Shown here: piece after piece, positions 44,052-52,714 of the stretch
Numbering within the stretch: the stretch's first letter is position 1
Layout: each line of letters opens with the position of its first letter
Origin: Castellaniella sp040276085
Lineage (GTDB): Bacteria > Pseudomonadota > Gammaproteobacteria > Burkholderiales > Burkholderiaceae_B
Reading direction: 5' to 3'
Length of the DNA: 64,000 nucleotides
Assembly: GCF_040276085.1 (NCBI RefSeq)
Contig: NZ_JBELOK010000004.1
Span: 186,001-250,000, forward strand
Position numbers and translations under genes: made by a program
The notes under the pieces: model-generated
The model's input: the letters and a program-made list of their open reading frames with translations, nothing else
What the model was told of the DNA's origin: nothing
Database searches by the model: none

Positions 44052-44957
44052 TTACATCTTGTAGTCGTCAGGATTGGGCGAGTCAGTGGGGTTCTCGATG
44101 ACTTTCTTGAGTTCGGGAGTCATCGGCCAGTTGAGGTTGATGTTCTTGGGCGGGATGGGGGACATGAACCATTTTTTGTAGAGTTCAGCCAGCTTGCCGT
44201 CTTTCATCATGCCCTTGACTGCGTTGTCGACTGCCGTCTTGAACTGAGGATCACCCTTGGGCTCGATCAGGCCATAGGGCTCTATGGTGTAGGCTTTTTC
44301 GCTGATCATCCAGTCGCTGGCGTTTTGCGAACTGGCAACCAGACCTGCCAGCAGGATGTCATCCATGAAGAATGCCGTGGCACGACCGTTAGCCACCGTG
44401 AGGAAGGCTTCGGAGTGATCTTTGGCGGGGATAATGCGCATGCCGAGCTTTTGATCAGCATTGGTTTGGGTCAGCCACTTGAGGTTGCTGGTACCCGAGG
44501 TGGACACGACAGTCTTGCCTTTGAAATCGGCCAGATCGTTGAGATTGGACGACTTGAGCGCTGCAAAGCGGGTAGCCGTGACAAAAGTGGTGGGCGCAAA
44601 CGAAACCTGCTGCTGGCGCTGGGCATTGTTGGTGGCCGAGCCGCAAGTGATATCGACTGTGCCATTGGCAACCAGCGGGATCCGCGTGGAGGACGTGACG
44701 GATACCAACTTGATTTTAAGGTTGGGCAGATTGAGATCTTTTTTGAGGGCATCAGCAACGCCATTGCAGATGTCCATGGAATACCCGACAGGTTTTTGGT
44801 TGTCGTCGAGGTAGGAGAACGGAATGGATGATTCGCGATAACCCAGAGTGAGCTCGCCGGTAGACTTGATTTTGTCGATCCGGCTGTTCTCGGCCTGGGC
44901 CGCCGTCATGCCAACTACCGAAACGGTAGCTGCCAAAATGAGGGGCAATAGTTTCAT
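44052..44957 (-). CDS. gltI: Glutamate/aspartate periplasmic binding protein
   Basis: 301 residues with a signal peptide ending MTAAQAE. Family-3 binding protein: IDKIKSTGELTLGYRESSIP, FSYLDDNQKPVGYSMDICNG, the ligand-binding ADITCGSATN-type segment (VDITCGSATNNAQRQQQVSF), and KWFMSPIPPKNINLNWPMT near the end, which is typical of GltI. It captures acidic amino acids for GltJKL. It is divergent from a LysR gene 288 nt away, which may regulate it. Confidence 0.9.
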   Translation of the reverse strand: MKLLPLILAATVSVVGMTAAQAENSRIDKIKSTGELTLGYRESSIPFSYLDDNQKPVGYSMDICNGVADALKKDLNLPNLKIKLVSVTSSTRIPLVANGTVDITCGSATNNAQRQQQVSFAPTTFVTATRFAALKSSNLNDLADFKGKTVVSTSGTSNLKWLTQTNADQKLGMRIIPAKDHSEAFLTVANGRATAFFMDDILLAGLVASSQNASDWMISEKAYTIEPYGLIEPKGDPQFKTAVDNAVKGMMKDGKLAELYKKWFMSPIPPKNINLNWPMTPELKKVIENPTDSPNPDDYKM

Positions 44958-45245
44958 GGTTCCTCCTGGTTAGCTTTTTTGTGATGTTCAGTGGTTCTTC
45001 ACTAAACGGGCACCTGTAAAAGGGTAAGACAGGTGATCGCAAGTGTACACACTTTGTCACTACCCACAGCATGCCACAAGACTATTTGATTGGACATCGG
45101 TGCAGACCATGAGTGTGGGCAATGAGGTCTAGATGCGGCCCCTATTATCATTACCCTCTGACGGATCAACAAATAGCGATTTCGCAGGCAGCCATAACAG
45201 AAGGCTATGTTCTATACTGCACCAGAGCGTTCAGGATCATTCCGC

Positions 45246-46142
45246 ATGCGATTACGGCACATCGAAATTTTCGAGGCAATCTGCCAGGCAGGGTCGCTTA
45301 CCCAGGCCGCCGCCTTGCTTAATATTTCCCAGCCAGCGGCCAGCAAGATCCTTGCTCACGCAGAATCCCAACTGGGTTTTAAGCTCTTCGATCGCGTCAA
45401 GGGCCGTTTGGTGCCCACGCGCGAAGCAGACATCCTCAGCCCGCAGATCGGCCAGCTCAGCGAAGACCTTGCCCATGTGCGCAAACTGGCAGCCAACCTG
45501 CGCCAGGGCCGTCAGGGCTATCTGCGCATCGGTTGCGCCCCGGCCATCGGCCTGGGCCTGCTGCCCAGAATCATTCAGCGCTTTCATGGCAATACGCAGG
45601 CGGCATTCAAAATCAGCACCATGCACAGCCCTGATCTGGTCGAAGGCCTGCTTACCCAGGCCCTGGATATCGCAATAACCTTCGACGACCACGACCACCC
45701 GGGCCTGCAACGCATCCCCGTGGGCACCACCGAACTCGCTTACCTCAGTCGCAAACCCGCGCCAAACCCCGTCAAGCTGCAGCAACTGACGGCACGACCA
45801 GTGATTGCACTGGACACCCGCGACCAAGTAGGCACGCTGATGGATCACGCCTTGCGTGCGGCAGGCATCACACTGGATACCCGCATCATGGTGCAAACCC
45901 ATTATGTGGCCTGCAGCCTGGTCGATGCCGGTTGTGGAGATGCCATCGTCGATTTGCTGACAGGGCGTGCCATGTTGCGCCCGGGCATGACGCTCAGCCG
46001 CCTGGATCCTGCCATTGCGGTACCCGTCAATATCCTGGTGCACAGCAGTGACCCGCTCAGCCTGCTGCATCGTGATGTCATCGATGCCGCGCGCCACGTG
46101 TGCACGGCATTGCAGGAATCCAGCCCGGACACCCCCAGATAA
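45246..46142 (+). CDS. LysR-type regulator beside gltI and dadA
   Basis: 298 residues. Helix-turn-helix: MRLRHIEIFEAICQAGSLTQ then AAALLNISQPAASKILAHAE. The C-terminal part is a two-lobe substrate-binding domain (GYLRIGCAPAIGLGLLPRII). The ATG at 45246 matches the usual LysR start. It is divergent from gltI and 134 nt ahead of dadA, so it may control acidic amino-acid uptake, D-amino-acid oxidation or both; the effector is unknown. The upstream space of 288 nt holds a GTGTACAC dyad at about 45042-45049 but no clear promoter. Confidence 0.85.
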   Translation: MRLRHIEIFEAICQAGSLTQAAALLNISQPAASKILAHAESQLGFKLFDRVKGRLVPTREADILSPQIGQLSEDLAHVRKLAANLRQGRQGYLRIGCAPAIGLGLLPRIIQRFHGNTQAAFKISTMHSPDLVEGLLTQALDIAITFDDHDHPGLQRIPVGTTELAYLSRKPAPNPVKLQQLTARPVIALDTRDQVGTLMDHALRAAGITLDTRIMVQTHYVACSLVDAGCGDAIVDLLTGRAMLRPGMTLSRLDPAIAVPVNILVHSSDPLSLLHRDVIDAARHVCTALQESSPDTPR

Positions 46143-46276
46143 GCAGTCCAATCATCCAAATGGCAGAGCTGCTGATTCCATGACAATAAGTTATGGGTGA
46201 GCTCCTCATTGGTATTTGTCATTGTGTCCCCGGGCGCCCACAATCCTTGCTGTTCTTCTAATCGTAGACAGTCATT

Positions 46277-47527
46277 ATGCATGCATGTGTTTTGGGCGCA
46301 GGGGTTATAGGCGTCACCTCCGCCTGGCAATTGGCGCAACAGGGTTGGCAGGTCACGCTGGTGGATGCCACCACCGAACCGGCCAGTGGTGCCAGCCACG
46401 CCAATGGCGGACAGCTCAGTTACAGCTATGTTGCCCCTTTGGCCGAGCCAGACGTACTGCCCCACTTGCCGACATGGCTCCTCAATCCGTCGTCACCCCT
46501 GCGGTTTCGCCTGCGCGCCGACCCTCACCAGTGGCGCTGGTGCCTGCAATTTCTGCAAGCCTGCACACACCGGGCCGCTGCGGCCACCACTGCGCAGCTG
46601 CTGTCCTTGTCTTATTTAAGCCGCCAGGTGCTGCACGACATCCAGAGCACTCATGCGCTTGATTTCGGCCACGCAAAAAACGGCAAACTGATTGTCTACC
46701 GCACGTCTTCCCTGCTGGAAAAAGCCCGCAATCAAGTCAAGTTGCAAGCCGATCTGGGATCTGACCAACGCATCCTCAACACACAAGAACTGATCCAGCT
46801 GGAACCCGCGCTGGCCCCCGCGCAAGCGCATCTGGCCGGCGCGGTGTACACCCCCAGCGAAGAATCCGGCGATTGTGCCCGCCTCACCAGCGCCCTCTTT
46901 AAAGAGCTGGCTGCCATGAGCAACGTCAATATCCGCATGGGCACCACCATCCAGGCCTTGCAACGCACCGGCAACCGCATCCAGGCCTTGCGCACCAGCC
47001 AGGGAGACCTGATTGAGGCTGACCACTTTGTCATGGCTGCCGGCATGGGCAGCCAGCCATTGATGGCACAGTTGGGAATACACGTACCGCTGTATCCACT
47101 AAAGGGCTACAGCCTCAGTGTTCCCTGCGCGCAAGCACACGTGCCGGCCATTAGTGTTACCGACTACGAACGCAAGACCGTGTACGCCAAGCTGGGCGAC
47201 ACCCTGCGTATTGCAGCCATGGTCGGGATCGGTGCAGCCAACCAGGGCATTGAAGCCGATCGCATTGCCCTGGTCCGGCGCCAGGCCCAAAGCCTGTTGC
47301 CGGATGTTGATCTGTCTGCCGCCCAGGCCTGGGCGGGATATCGGCCGGCAACACCACATGGCCGGCCCTGGATTGGCCAAAGCCGGGCTGCCGGTAACTT
47401 GTGGCTAAATATCGGCCATGGCGCACTGGGATTCACGCTGGCCTGTGGCAGCAGCCACCTGCTGTCCTCGCTGATCCGTCAGGAAACCCCGGCAATCGAC
47501 CCCATCCCGTTCCAGCCGCGCGGCTAG
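46277..47527 (+). CDS. dadA: D-amino-acid dehydrogenase small subunit type flavoprotein
   Basis: 416-residue DAO-family enzyme that oxidises D-amino acids (D-alanine in the model enzyme) to oxo acids and passes electrons to the quinone pool. The FAD fold begins VLGAGVIGVTSAWQLAQQGW; SGASHANGGQLSYSYVAPLA is diagnostic for DadA; PLKGYSLSVPC and the C-terminal GHGALGFTLACGSSHLL complete the family. The alanine racemase partner gene dadX is not adjacent. With dat nearby this region has two routes acting on D-amino acids. Confidence 0.88.
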   Translation: MHACVLGAGVIGVTSAWQLAQQGWQVTLVDATTEPASGASHANGGQLSYSYVAPLAEPDVLPHLPTWLLNPSSPLRFRLRADPHQWRWCLQFLQACTHRAAAATTAQLLSLSYLSRQVLHDIQSTHALDFGHAKNGKLIVYRTSSLLEKARNQVKLQADLGSDQRILNTQELIQLEPALAPAQAHLAGAVYTPSEESGDCARLTSALFKELAAMSNVNIRMGTTIQALQRTGNRIQALRTSQGDLIEADHFVMAAGMGSQPLMAQLGIHVPLYPLKGYSLSVPCAQAHVPAISVTDYERKTVYAKLGDTLRIAAMVGIGAANQGIEADRIALVRRQAQSLLPDVDLSAAQAWAGYRPATPHGRPWIGQSRAAGNLWLNIGHGALGFTLACGSSHLLSSLIRQETPAIDPIPFQPRG

Positions 47528-47534
47528 GAGGCCG

Positions 47535-48098
47535 GTGTCGTACACTCTCGACACCATGGAACTCTGGCTCCAGTCCTCAATTCACGCGATCCTGGCACTT
47601 CTGGCACTGCCCACGGTAGGCCTGCCCGCTGTTTTCGTGATCAGCCTGGTGTCTGCAACCTTGTTGCCACTGGGCTCAGAACCCGCGGTGTTTGGCTATG
47701 TACACTTGGCCCCGCATATGTTCTGGCCGGCCGTGCTTGTGGCCACACTGGGCAACACCCTGGGCGGCGTCATCAGCTATGCGATGGGTGTTGGCGCCCG
47801 CAATGTCTGGCAACGTTGGCACGATGAGGCCGGCGGGACACATCAAGAAAGCGGCAAGCAGCCCGCCGGCGGGCGCTGGCACGCCCTGACCACGCAATGG
47901 TTTCAGCGCTTTGGGCCGCCTGCGCTGCTGCTATCGTGGTTGCCCGCCGTGGGCGACCCCCTCTGCGCCGTGGCAGGTTGGCTTAAATTGCCCTTTTGGC
48001 CCAGCGTGATCTACATGGCCGTGGGCAAGCTGCTGCGATACATCATCATGACTGCAGCACTGCTGCATGCATGGCCCTGGGTACAGGCGTGGCTGTAG
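47535..48098 (+). CDS. YqaA-like DedA/VTT-family membrane protein
   Basis: About 187 residues with four to five hydrophobic segments. LVSATLLPLGSEPAVFGYVH and GNTLGGVISYAMG with WLPAVGDPLCAVAGWL mark the YqaA branch of the SNARE-associated/DedA family; relatives act as lipid scramblases or proton-dependent transporters, but YqaA is uncharacterised. A GTG start only 3 nt after AGGAGG is marginal; the ATG at 47556 (MELWLQ) is an alternative. It follows dadA by 7 nt. It converges with the sulfite exporter gene. Confidence 0.75.
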   Translation: MSYTLDTMELWLQSSIHAILALLALPTVGLPAVFVISLVSATLLPLGSEPAVFGYVHLAPHMFWPAVLVATLGNTLGGVISYAMGVGARNVWQRWHDEAGGTHQESGKQPAGGRWHALTTQWFQRFGPPALLLSWLPAVGDPLCAVAGWLKLPFWPSVIYMAVGKLLRYIIMTAALLHAWPWVQAWL

Positions 48099-48108
48099 GG
48101 CACAGCCC

Positions 48109-48876
48109 TTATAAACCTTTGATCAATGCGCTGATGCCACCAATCAGCAAAATGCCCCAAACCATTTTTTTGACGAGCGCAGTGGAAGCACGACGATTCA
48201 GCGCGCTGCCCAGCCAAAATCCCGCGAGGACAGAAGGAAACAGCACAGCAGCCAACACAAACGTCGACACACTGCTTAAAAAGCCAGCCAGAAAAAATAG
48301 AATAAAGCGAATGACCGAGGTGGTGCCGATCAGGGCACCCATGGTTGATCGAAAGGTTCTCTTGTCATCCACACGGCCAAGCAAATAGACGGTGTACATC
48401 GGCCCCCCTGTCCCAAAGAGGGTTGTAAAAGCCCCCCCCAGAAATGACAGCGGGAACGCAAAAATCGGCTTTACCCGATACTCCCGGTGGCTGAAGAAAT
48501 TGTTCCAGATCACCATCGCGATCACAAACACCCCCAGAAGCATAAAAAGAGGCTTTTTAGGGGCATGCAAGGACAGAAATATGCCCAATATTGCACCGAG
48601 CAACAGACCGGGAAGGATTCTTTTGAGCTCTACTTTGCTGGCCAGACGCGCGTCTCGCAAATTCAGTAAAGAACAAGCCACAAGGTCAAACAGCAGCATG
48701 ATCGTCACGCAGACATGCAGTGGAAAGACCTGGATCAGGAAGGGGATAGCCGTTACAGAAGAGCCAAAACCTGTCAGCCCAAAAATTGCGTACGCCACAA
48801 ACAGCACGGCGCCGGCAAATAAAAGGGCAACGGGATCGGCCACTGATATCAAAGAGCTGAAGAGCGCATCGAGCAT
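48109..48876 (-). CDS. TauE/SafE family permease, probable sulfite exporter
   Basis: 255 residues with about eight membrane helices in two repeats: VAYAIFGLTGFGSSVTAIPF at the front and LGGAFTTLFGTGGPMYTVYL in the second half, both TauE/SafE signatures. Members exported sulfite or sulfoacetate in characterised sulfonate degraders. It is the last gene in the minus-strand suy cluster, where sulfite is a product, so sulfite export is a good fit. Selectivity cannot be read from sequence. Confidence 0.8.
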   Translation of the reverse strand: MLDALFSSLISVADPVALLFAGAVLFVAYAIFGLTGFGSSVTAIPFLIQVFPLHVCVTIMLLFDLVACSLLNLRDARLASKVELKRILPGLLLGAILGIFLSLHAPKKPLFMLLGVFVIAMVIWNNFFSHREYRVKPIFAFPLSFLGGAFTTLFGTGGPMYTVYLLGRVDDKRTFRSTMGALIGTTSVIRFILFFLAGFLSSVSTFVLAAVLFPSVLAGFWLGSALNRRASTALVKKMVWGILLIGGISALIKGL

Positions 48877-48940
48877 CTGCGGGTTTCCTTGTTTTTATAC
48901 GCAAGTGCAATGATGACAGCTTGACGATGCCATCAGCGGC

Positions 48941-49837
48941 TCAGGCTCGCGGGCCGAGGGAAAAGAAGTATGTCTTGACTTCGTTTGTGAAATTGCCACG
49001 ACCATGCCGCCTGAGCTCCAGAAGCCCGACGTGACGAAACACGGCAACACCAGGCAGCTCGATGACACGCAAGTGCTCGTCGCGAGACCAGTCTACATTG
49101 GCCAGACGCGGCACGATTGAACCACCAAACCCCTGTCTGACAAGCTCGATAATGGTCTCGATAGAGTTCAGTTCCATGCCGTCATCCAGGGTCAGGCCCA
49201 GGTGCAGCAAGGTTTGCTGCACCAGTTGCCCAGTCCAGGTGCGCTTATCAAAACGCAGAAACGGCAATGTCGCCAGTACCCGATACGATAGATCCGGGTC
49301 GGTCATACCCGGAGCGGTGCGCGGCACAATACCGATCATCGATTCTGTGTAAAGCGGTGTCCACAACAGCTCGGGATTTAACGGCTCGGGCGACTGCGTA
49401 ACAACGGCTGCGTCCAGCTCACCCCGCAGCACCTTTACCGCAAACTCGCGCGACTGCCCCGCATACAGGCTGACGTTCAGGCGTGGATGCTTCTCCTTAA
49501 TGGCCTGCAGCGCATCTGAAAACGCCCCCATCAACGCCGACACCAGCGCACCCACAGAGACATGCCCGGAAAGCCCCGCCCTCTCGTCGATGTGAACCAG
49601 CGAATCATAGGCCGCCACAATGTCTTCGATTTTGGCCACCCGCAAGCGGCCCTGAGGCGCCAGCGTTACTGAACGCCCACTCCGCACAAAGAGCTGGCAG
49701 TTCAGGGCCTCCTCGAGCGCCTTGATCTGCAGCCCGACAGCGGCCGGCGTCAGCCCGATCTTGGCCCCCGCCGCGGCGAAAGTGCCATGGCGAACGACTG
49801 CCAGAAAGGTTTTCAGGGTGCGGATGGAGGACGACAT
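48941..49837 (-). CDS. LysR-type regulator in the sulfolactate cluster
   Basis: 298 residues. N-terminal helix-turn-helix: LKTFLAVVRHGTFAAAGAKI then GLTPAAVGLQIKALEEALN. The binding domain follows (HVSVGALVSALMGAFSDAL). The ATG at 49837 gives the usual LysR start; the frame stays open much further upstream across comC, without homology. It lies 10 nt behind comC and is transcribed with the catabolic genes, which is less common than divergent LysR placement. The effector may be sulfolactate, sulfopyruvate or sulfite; this is inference. Confidence 0.85.
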   Translation of the reverse strand: MSSSIRTLKTFLAVVRHGTFAAAGAKIGLTPAAVGLQIKALEEALNCQLFVRSGRSVTLAPQGRLRVAKIEDIVAAYDSLVHIDERAGLSGHVSVGALVSALMGAFSDALQAIKEKHPRLNVSLYAGQSREFAVKVLRGELDAAVVTQSPEPLNPELLWTPLYTESMIGIVPRTAPGMTDPDLSYRVLATLPFLRFDKRTWTGQLVQQTLLHLGLTLDDGMELNSIETIIELVRQGFGGSIVPRLANVDWSRDEHLRVIELPGVAVFRHVGLLELRRHGRGNFTNEVKTYFFSLGPRA

Positions 49838-49847
49838 GATGTCTGTC

Positions 49848-50849
49848 TTATGTTTGGCGGCCCGACATCTGCGCAGCAATGTCCTCGGAGACCTCGATGC
49901 CGTTGCGCTGTGCCTGACGCTTGAGGTCGGCGCGGCGATACCCCGGAATGCGCACGTCTTCGTCAGCCAGCATTGCAGCCAGCAGCGTCTCGATGCGCTC
50001 GTGATAGACCTCTGCAGAGACCAATGCGCTCGGATTGATGGCGATGAACGCATGACCAATATGTGGTCGATTACCATTCTCGTCAAAGAATGAATCGGCT
50101 TCGAAGCCGAAGGCCGCCCCAGTAAGGGACACACACAGGAGCTCCACCACCAGCGCCAGCATGGCACCTTTAACGTCGCCCGCCGGACACATCATGCCTT
50201 TAAGTCCCGCGCGCGGATCGCTGGTTGGCTGACCTTGGGCGTCCAGTGCCCAACCCAGCGGGATTTCCTGCCCATCGCGCGCAGCAACAAGCAATTTGCC
50301 CCGGGCCACCTTGGACAAGGAAAGATCCACAGTGACAGGATCATCTTGTTGACGTGGGAAGGTTGCCGCAATGGGGTTTGTGCCAAACAGCGCCCGGCGC
50401 CCACCCCAGGCTGGCATCGCCGCCGGAGAGTTGGTAAATGCAAAGCCTGCCAGGCCGCTGGCAGCAATCCGTTCGAGATGATTCCCGGCTGCACCGAAAT
50501 GGTGGCTGCGGGTAACCCCCACAAAGGCAATCGAGAACTCCTGGCTCAGGCGAATCGCTTCGTTGATGGCCAGGTCACAGGCTGGAAAAGCCAGCCCCTC
50601 ATCGGCATCTATCAGGGCGGCTGCACCATGTGCATGGCGTACAAAAGGCACCGCCTTGGCGTTGACCCGGCCACTGCGCAAATGCGCCGCATATTGGGAC
50701 AGCCGTGCCAGACCGTGCGACCGCAGGCCAACGGCTTCGGCATCCACAAGCGCGCGTGCAGTGCTCTGCGCCATCTCGGGTGTCGCTCCGGCAGCTTCAA
50801 GTGTTTCCCGTGCCCACTGGGTGAGTGCATCCAGGCTATAGGTAGTCAT
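49848..50849 (-). CDS. comC: (R)-sulfolactate dehydrogenase, Ldh2/MDH2 family
   Basis: 333-residue NAD(P)-dependent hydroxyacid dehydrogenase of the malate/L-lactate/sulfolactate family with its own fold: LVDAEAVGLRSHGLARLSQY, the catalytic histidine region VGVTRSHHFGAAGNHLERIA, FTNSPAAMPAWGG and MMCPAGDVKGAMLALVVELL. Several substrates occur in the family. Beside slcC and suyAB the expected role is that of ComC in known sulfolactate degraders: reduction of 3-sulfopyruvate to (R)-sulfolactate with NADPH. With SlcC this inverts the (S) isomer to the (R) isomer used by SuyAB. Confidence 0.82.
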   Translation of the reverse strand: MTTYSLDALTQWARETLEAAGATPEMAQSTARALVDAEAVGLRSHGLARLSQYAAHLRSGRVNAKAVPFVRHAHGAAALIDADEGLAFPACDLAINEAIRLSQEFSIAFVGVTRSHHFGAAGNHLERIAASGLAGFAFTNSPAAMPAWGGRRALFGTNPIAATFPRQQDDPVTVDLSLSKVARGKLLVAARDGQEIPLGWALDAQGQPTSDPRAGLKGMMCPAGDVKGAMLALVVELLCVSLTGAAFGFEADSFFDENGNRPHIGHAFIAINPSALVSAEVYHERIETLLAAMLADEDVRIPGYRRADLKRQAQRNGIEVSEDIAAQMSGRQT

Positions 50850-50954
50850 GCAGCAATCCTCTTGTCATCACACAGAAACCAGAACCAGGCAAACACCCAA
50901 ACCTCTCAGGAGTGGGGATTCTTCACCACCCTGGGTCAGCCGGCGCAGTGATAC

Positions 50955-51884
50955 TCAGGCAGACAAATACCCAGCCACCTCGTGCGCGATCATGTCGCCA
51001 ACGCGCTGGTTGGACTCTCGGGTGACACCCGCAATATGTGGCGTGAGTAAAAGCCCGGGGACTCCCGAAAAAATGTTTTTCCCAGGGACAGGCTCGGCTT
51101 CGAATACATCCAGCGCCGCACCGGCCAGATGGCCATTCTGCAAGGCAGCCACCAGTGCAGCTTCATCGACAATGCCCCCACGCGCGGTATTGATCAGGAT
51201 GGCGCCGCGCTTCATCCTGGCCAGACGTGGTTCATCGAACAAATGGCGTGTTGTGGCCACCAACGGTACATGCAGGCTGGCAACATCTGCCTGAGCGACC
51301 AGATCGTCAAGCGCCAGGGGCCTGACACCCGATTCACGCCACAGGCTGGAGTCCTTGTCGAGAATCGGGTCGTGCGCCACGACCGTCATCCCCAGGCCGA
51401 TGGCCATACGTGCCACCCGCTGCCCGATGGACCCAAACCCCACCACACCCAGAATTTTTCCTCCGAGCTCCTGCCCCGAAGACAGCGCTGCCCTGGGCCA
51501 CTGTCCGGCGGCGACGTCTGCCGTGGCACGATACGCGCCACGCAGCAGCAGCATCGCAGTTGCGATCACGTATTCGGCCACCGCCTGAGCGTTTGCCCCG
51601 GTGGCGGGGATCACGCGTATGTCGCGCGCCGCGCAGGCAGCCAGATCGATGTTATCCAGCCCTACCCCCAGGCGCCCCACCACCCGCAGCTCAGCGCCGG
51701 CAGCCAACACGGCCTCATCGACGGATGTGCGATTACGGACAATCAGGCCGCGTGCACCAGCGAGCGCCTGCATCAAGGCCGCACGGTCATCAACGAGGCC
51801 AGGCTCATAGACCACATCAAAGTCTGTTTGTAGTCGTGCGACCGCAGGCGCATCCATAAACTCGGTAATCACAATTTTGATCAT
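50955..51884 (-). CDS. slcC: (S)-sulfolactate dehydrogenase
   Basis: 309-residue D-isomer-specific hydroxyacid dehydrogenase (phosphoglycerate dehydrogenase-like). Start MIKIVITEFMDAPAVARL and ARGLIVRNRTSVDEAVL, with VVGRLGVGLDNIDL, resemble characterised SlcC closely as I remember it. The NAD fold is VVGFGSIGQRVA; catalytic Arg is in INTARGGIVDE, and the Glu/His pair in FEAEPV and LTPHIAGVT. It should oxidise (S)-3-sulfolactate to 3-sulfopyruvate. The start at 51884 was chosen from homology. Between it and gntR lie 65 nt, and 105 nt to comC. Confidence 0.86.
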   Translation of the reverse strand: MIKIVITEFMDAPAVARLQTDFDVVYEPGLVDDRAALMQALAGARGLIVRNRTSVDEAVLAAGAELRVVGRLGVGLDNIDLAACAARDIRVIPATGANAQAVAEYVIATAMLLLRGAYRATADVAAGQWPRAALSSGQELGGKILGVVGFGSIGQRVARMAIGLGMTVVAHDPILDKDSSLWRESGVRPLALDDLVAQADVASLHVPLVATTRHLFDEPRLARMKRGAILINTARGGIVDEAALVAALQNGHLAGAALDVFEAEPVPGKNIFSGVPGLLLTPHIAGVTRESNQRVGDMIAHEVAGYLSA

Positions 51885-51949
51885 CAACTCACCACCGATC
51901 CTATTGTTGGGCCCGTTTGACGGCGAAGGGCACCCCCGTGCCCCGCCAG

Positions 51950-52708
51950 TCAGAGCCGGAAGTCCTGTCCTACATATTCGTAGGCATCCGTATTTACTCG
52001 AGACACCCGCCACTCGACAGGACGCCGGTTAAAGGAATACGCCACACGCCGAACTTCCAGCAGCGGATAGCCGATACCTACCTGCATCAATTGGGCGTGC
52101 TCGGCATCAGCCTGAGCAATCCGCACTCGCTCTACCGTGCCGATAACGTTTATGCCAAAGGCTTCTTGGTAAAAACTGTAAATGGTGCTGGGGCGCTCGC
52201 TCACCCGCTGCTCTGTCAGCCCGCGAAAGCTGGCTTCCGGCAACCAGATTGTGTCGACAATCACTGGCAAGCCATGCAAGCGCTGCAGATTGACGTACTC
52301 GAACGCGTAGGCGCCCGACTTCAGGTCCAGCTTCCGACGGATTTCTTCGGTGGCGCGCATACGGCGAAAGCGAACCATCTCGGACTGTGGGTAGGCGCGC
52401 TCGTTGTCATCTTGACGCACAATGCGGAAGAACCGGAAAAAATGAGAGTTACGCGAATGCATGGCAACAAAAGTGCCACGTCCCTGGTGCCGGATCAGAA
52501 TACCTTCGGCCGCCAGCTCGTCTACCGCCTTGCGCAGCGTACCGATGGAAACACCGAAACGGCTGGCCAGAAACTTCTCGGAAGGCAGGGCATCGCCCTG
52601 CTTCCATTCTTTTGAGGCCAGTGCATCCAAAATACGTTGTTTCACCACCTGGTACAGGGGCAGGCTGCCGGACAGCAGAGCGGACGAGGCGAGCGAATCG
52701 GGCGTCAT
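51950..52708 (-). CDS. GntR-family regulator (HutC/UTRA type)
   Basis: 252 residues. N-terminal winged helix: LPLYQVVKQRILDALASKEW then LPSEKFLASRFGVSIGTLRK. The C-terminal UTRA domain includes YAFEYVNLQRLHGLPVIVDT and WRVSRVNTDAYEYVGQDF. UTRA regulators are mostly repressors released by a pathway metabolite. It lies 6 nt behind the permease gene and within the sulfolactate operon, so it probably controls this cluster. The dyad CATCTAGATG near the suyA promoter is one possible operator. Confidence 0.87.
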   Translation of the reverse strand: MTPDSLASSALLSGSLPLYQVVKQRILDALASKEWKQGDALPSEKFLASRFGVSIGTLRKAVDELAAEGILIRHQGRGTFVAMHSRNSHFFRFFRIVRQDDNERAYPQSEMVRFRRMRATEEIRRKLDLKSGAYAFEYVNLQRLHGLPVIVDTIWLPEASFRGLTEQRVSERPSTIYSFYQEAFGINVIGTVERVRIAQADAEHAQLMQVGIGYPLLEVRRVAYSFNRRPVEWRVSRVNTDAYEYVGQDFRL

Positions 52709-52714
52709 AGGCGC

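Noticed and set aside
45126..45135. A TCTAGATG match to part of the suy operator dyad near the LysR gene
   Set aside because: Only half of the palindrome is present and the genes are unrelated; chance match is likely.
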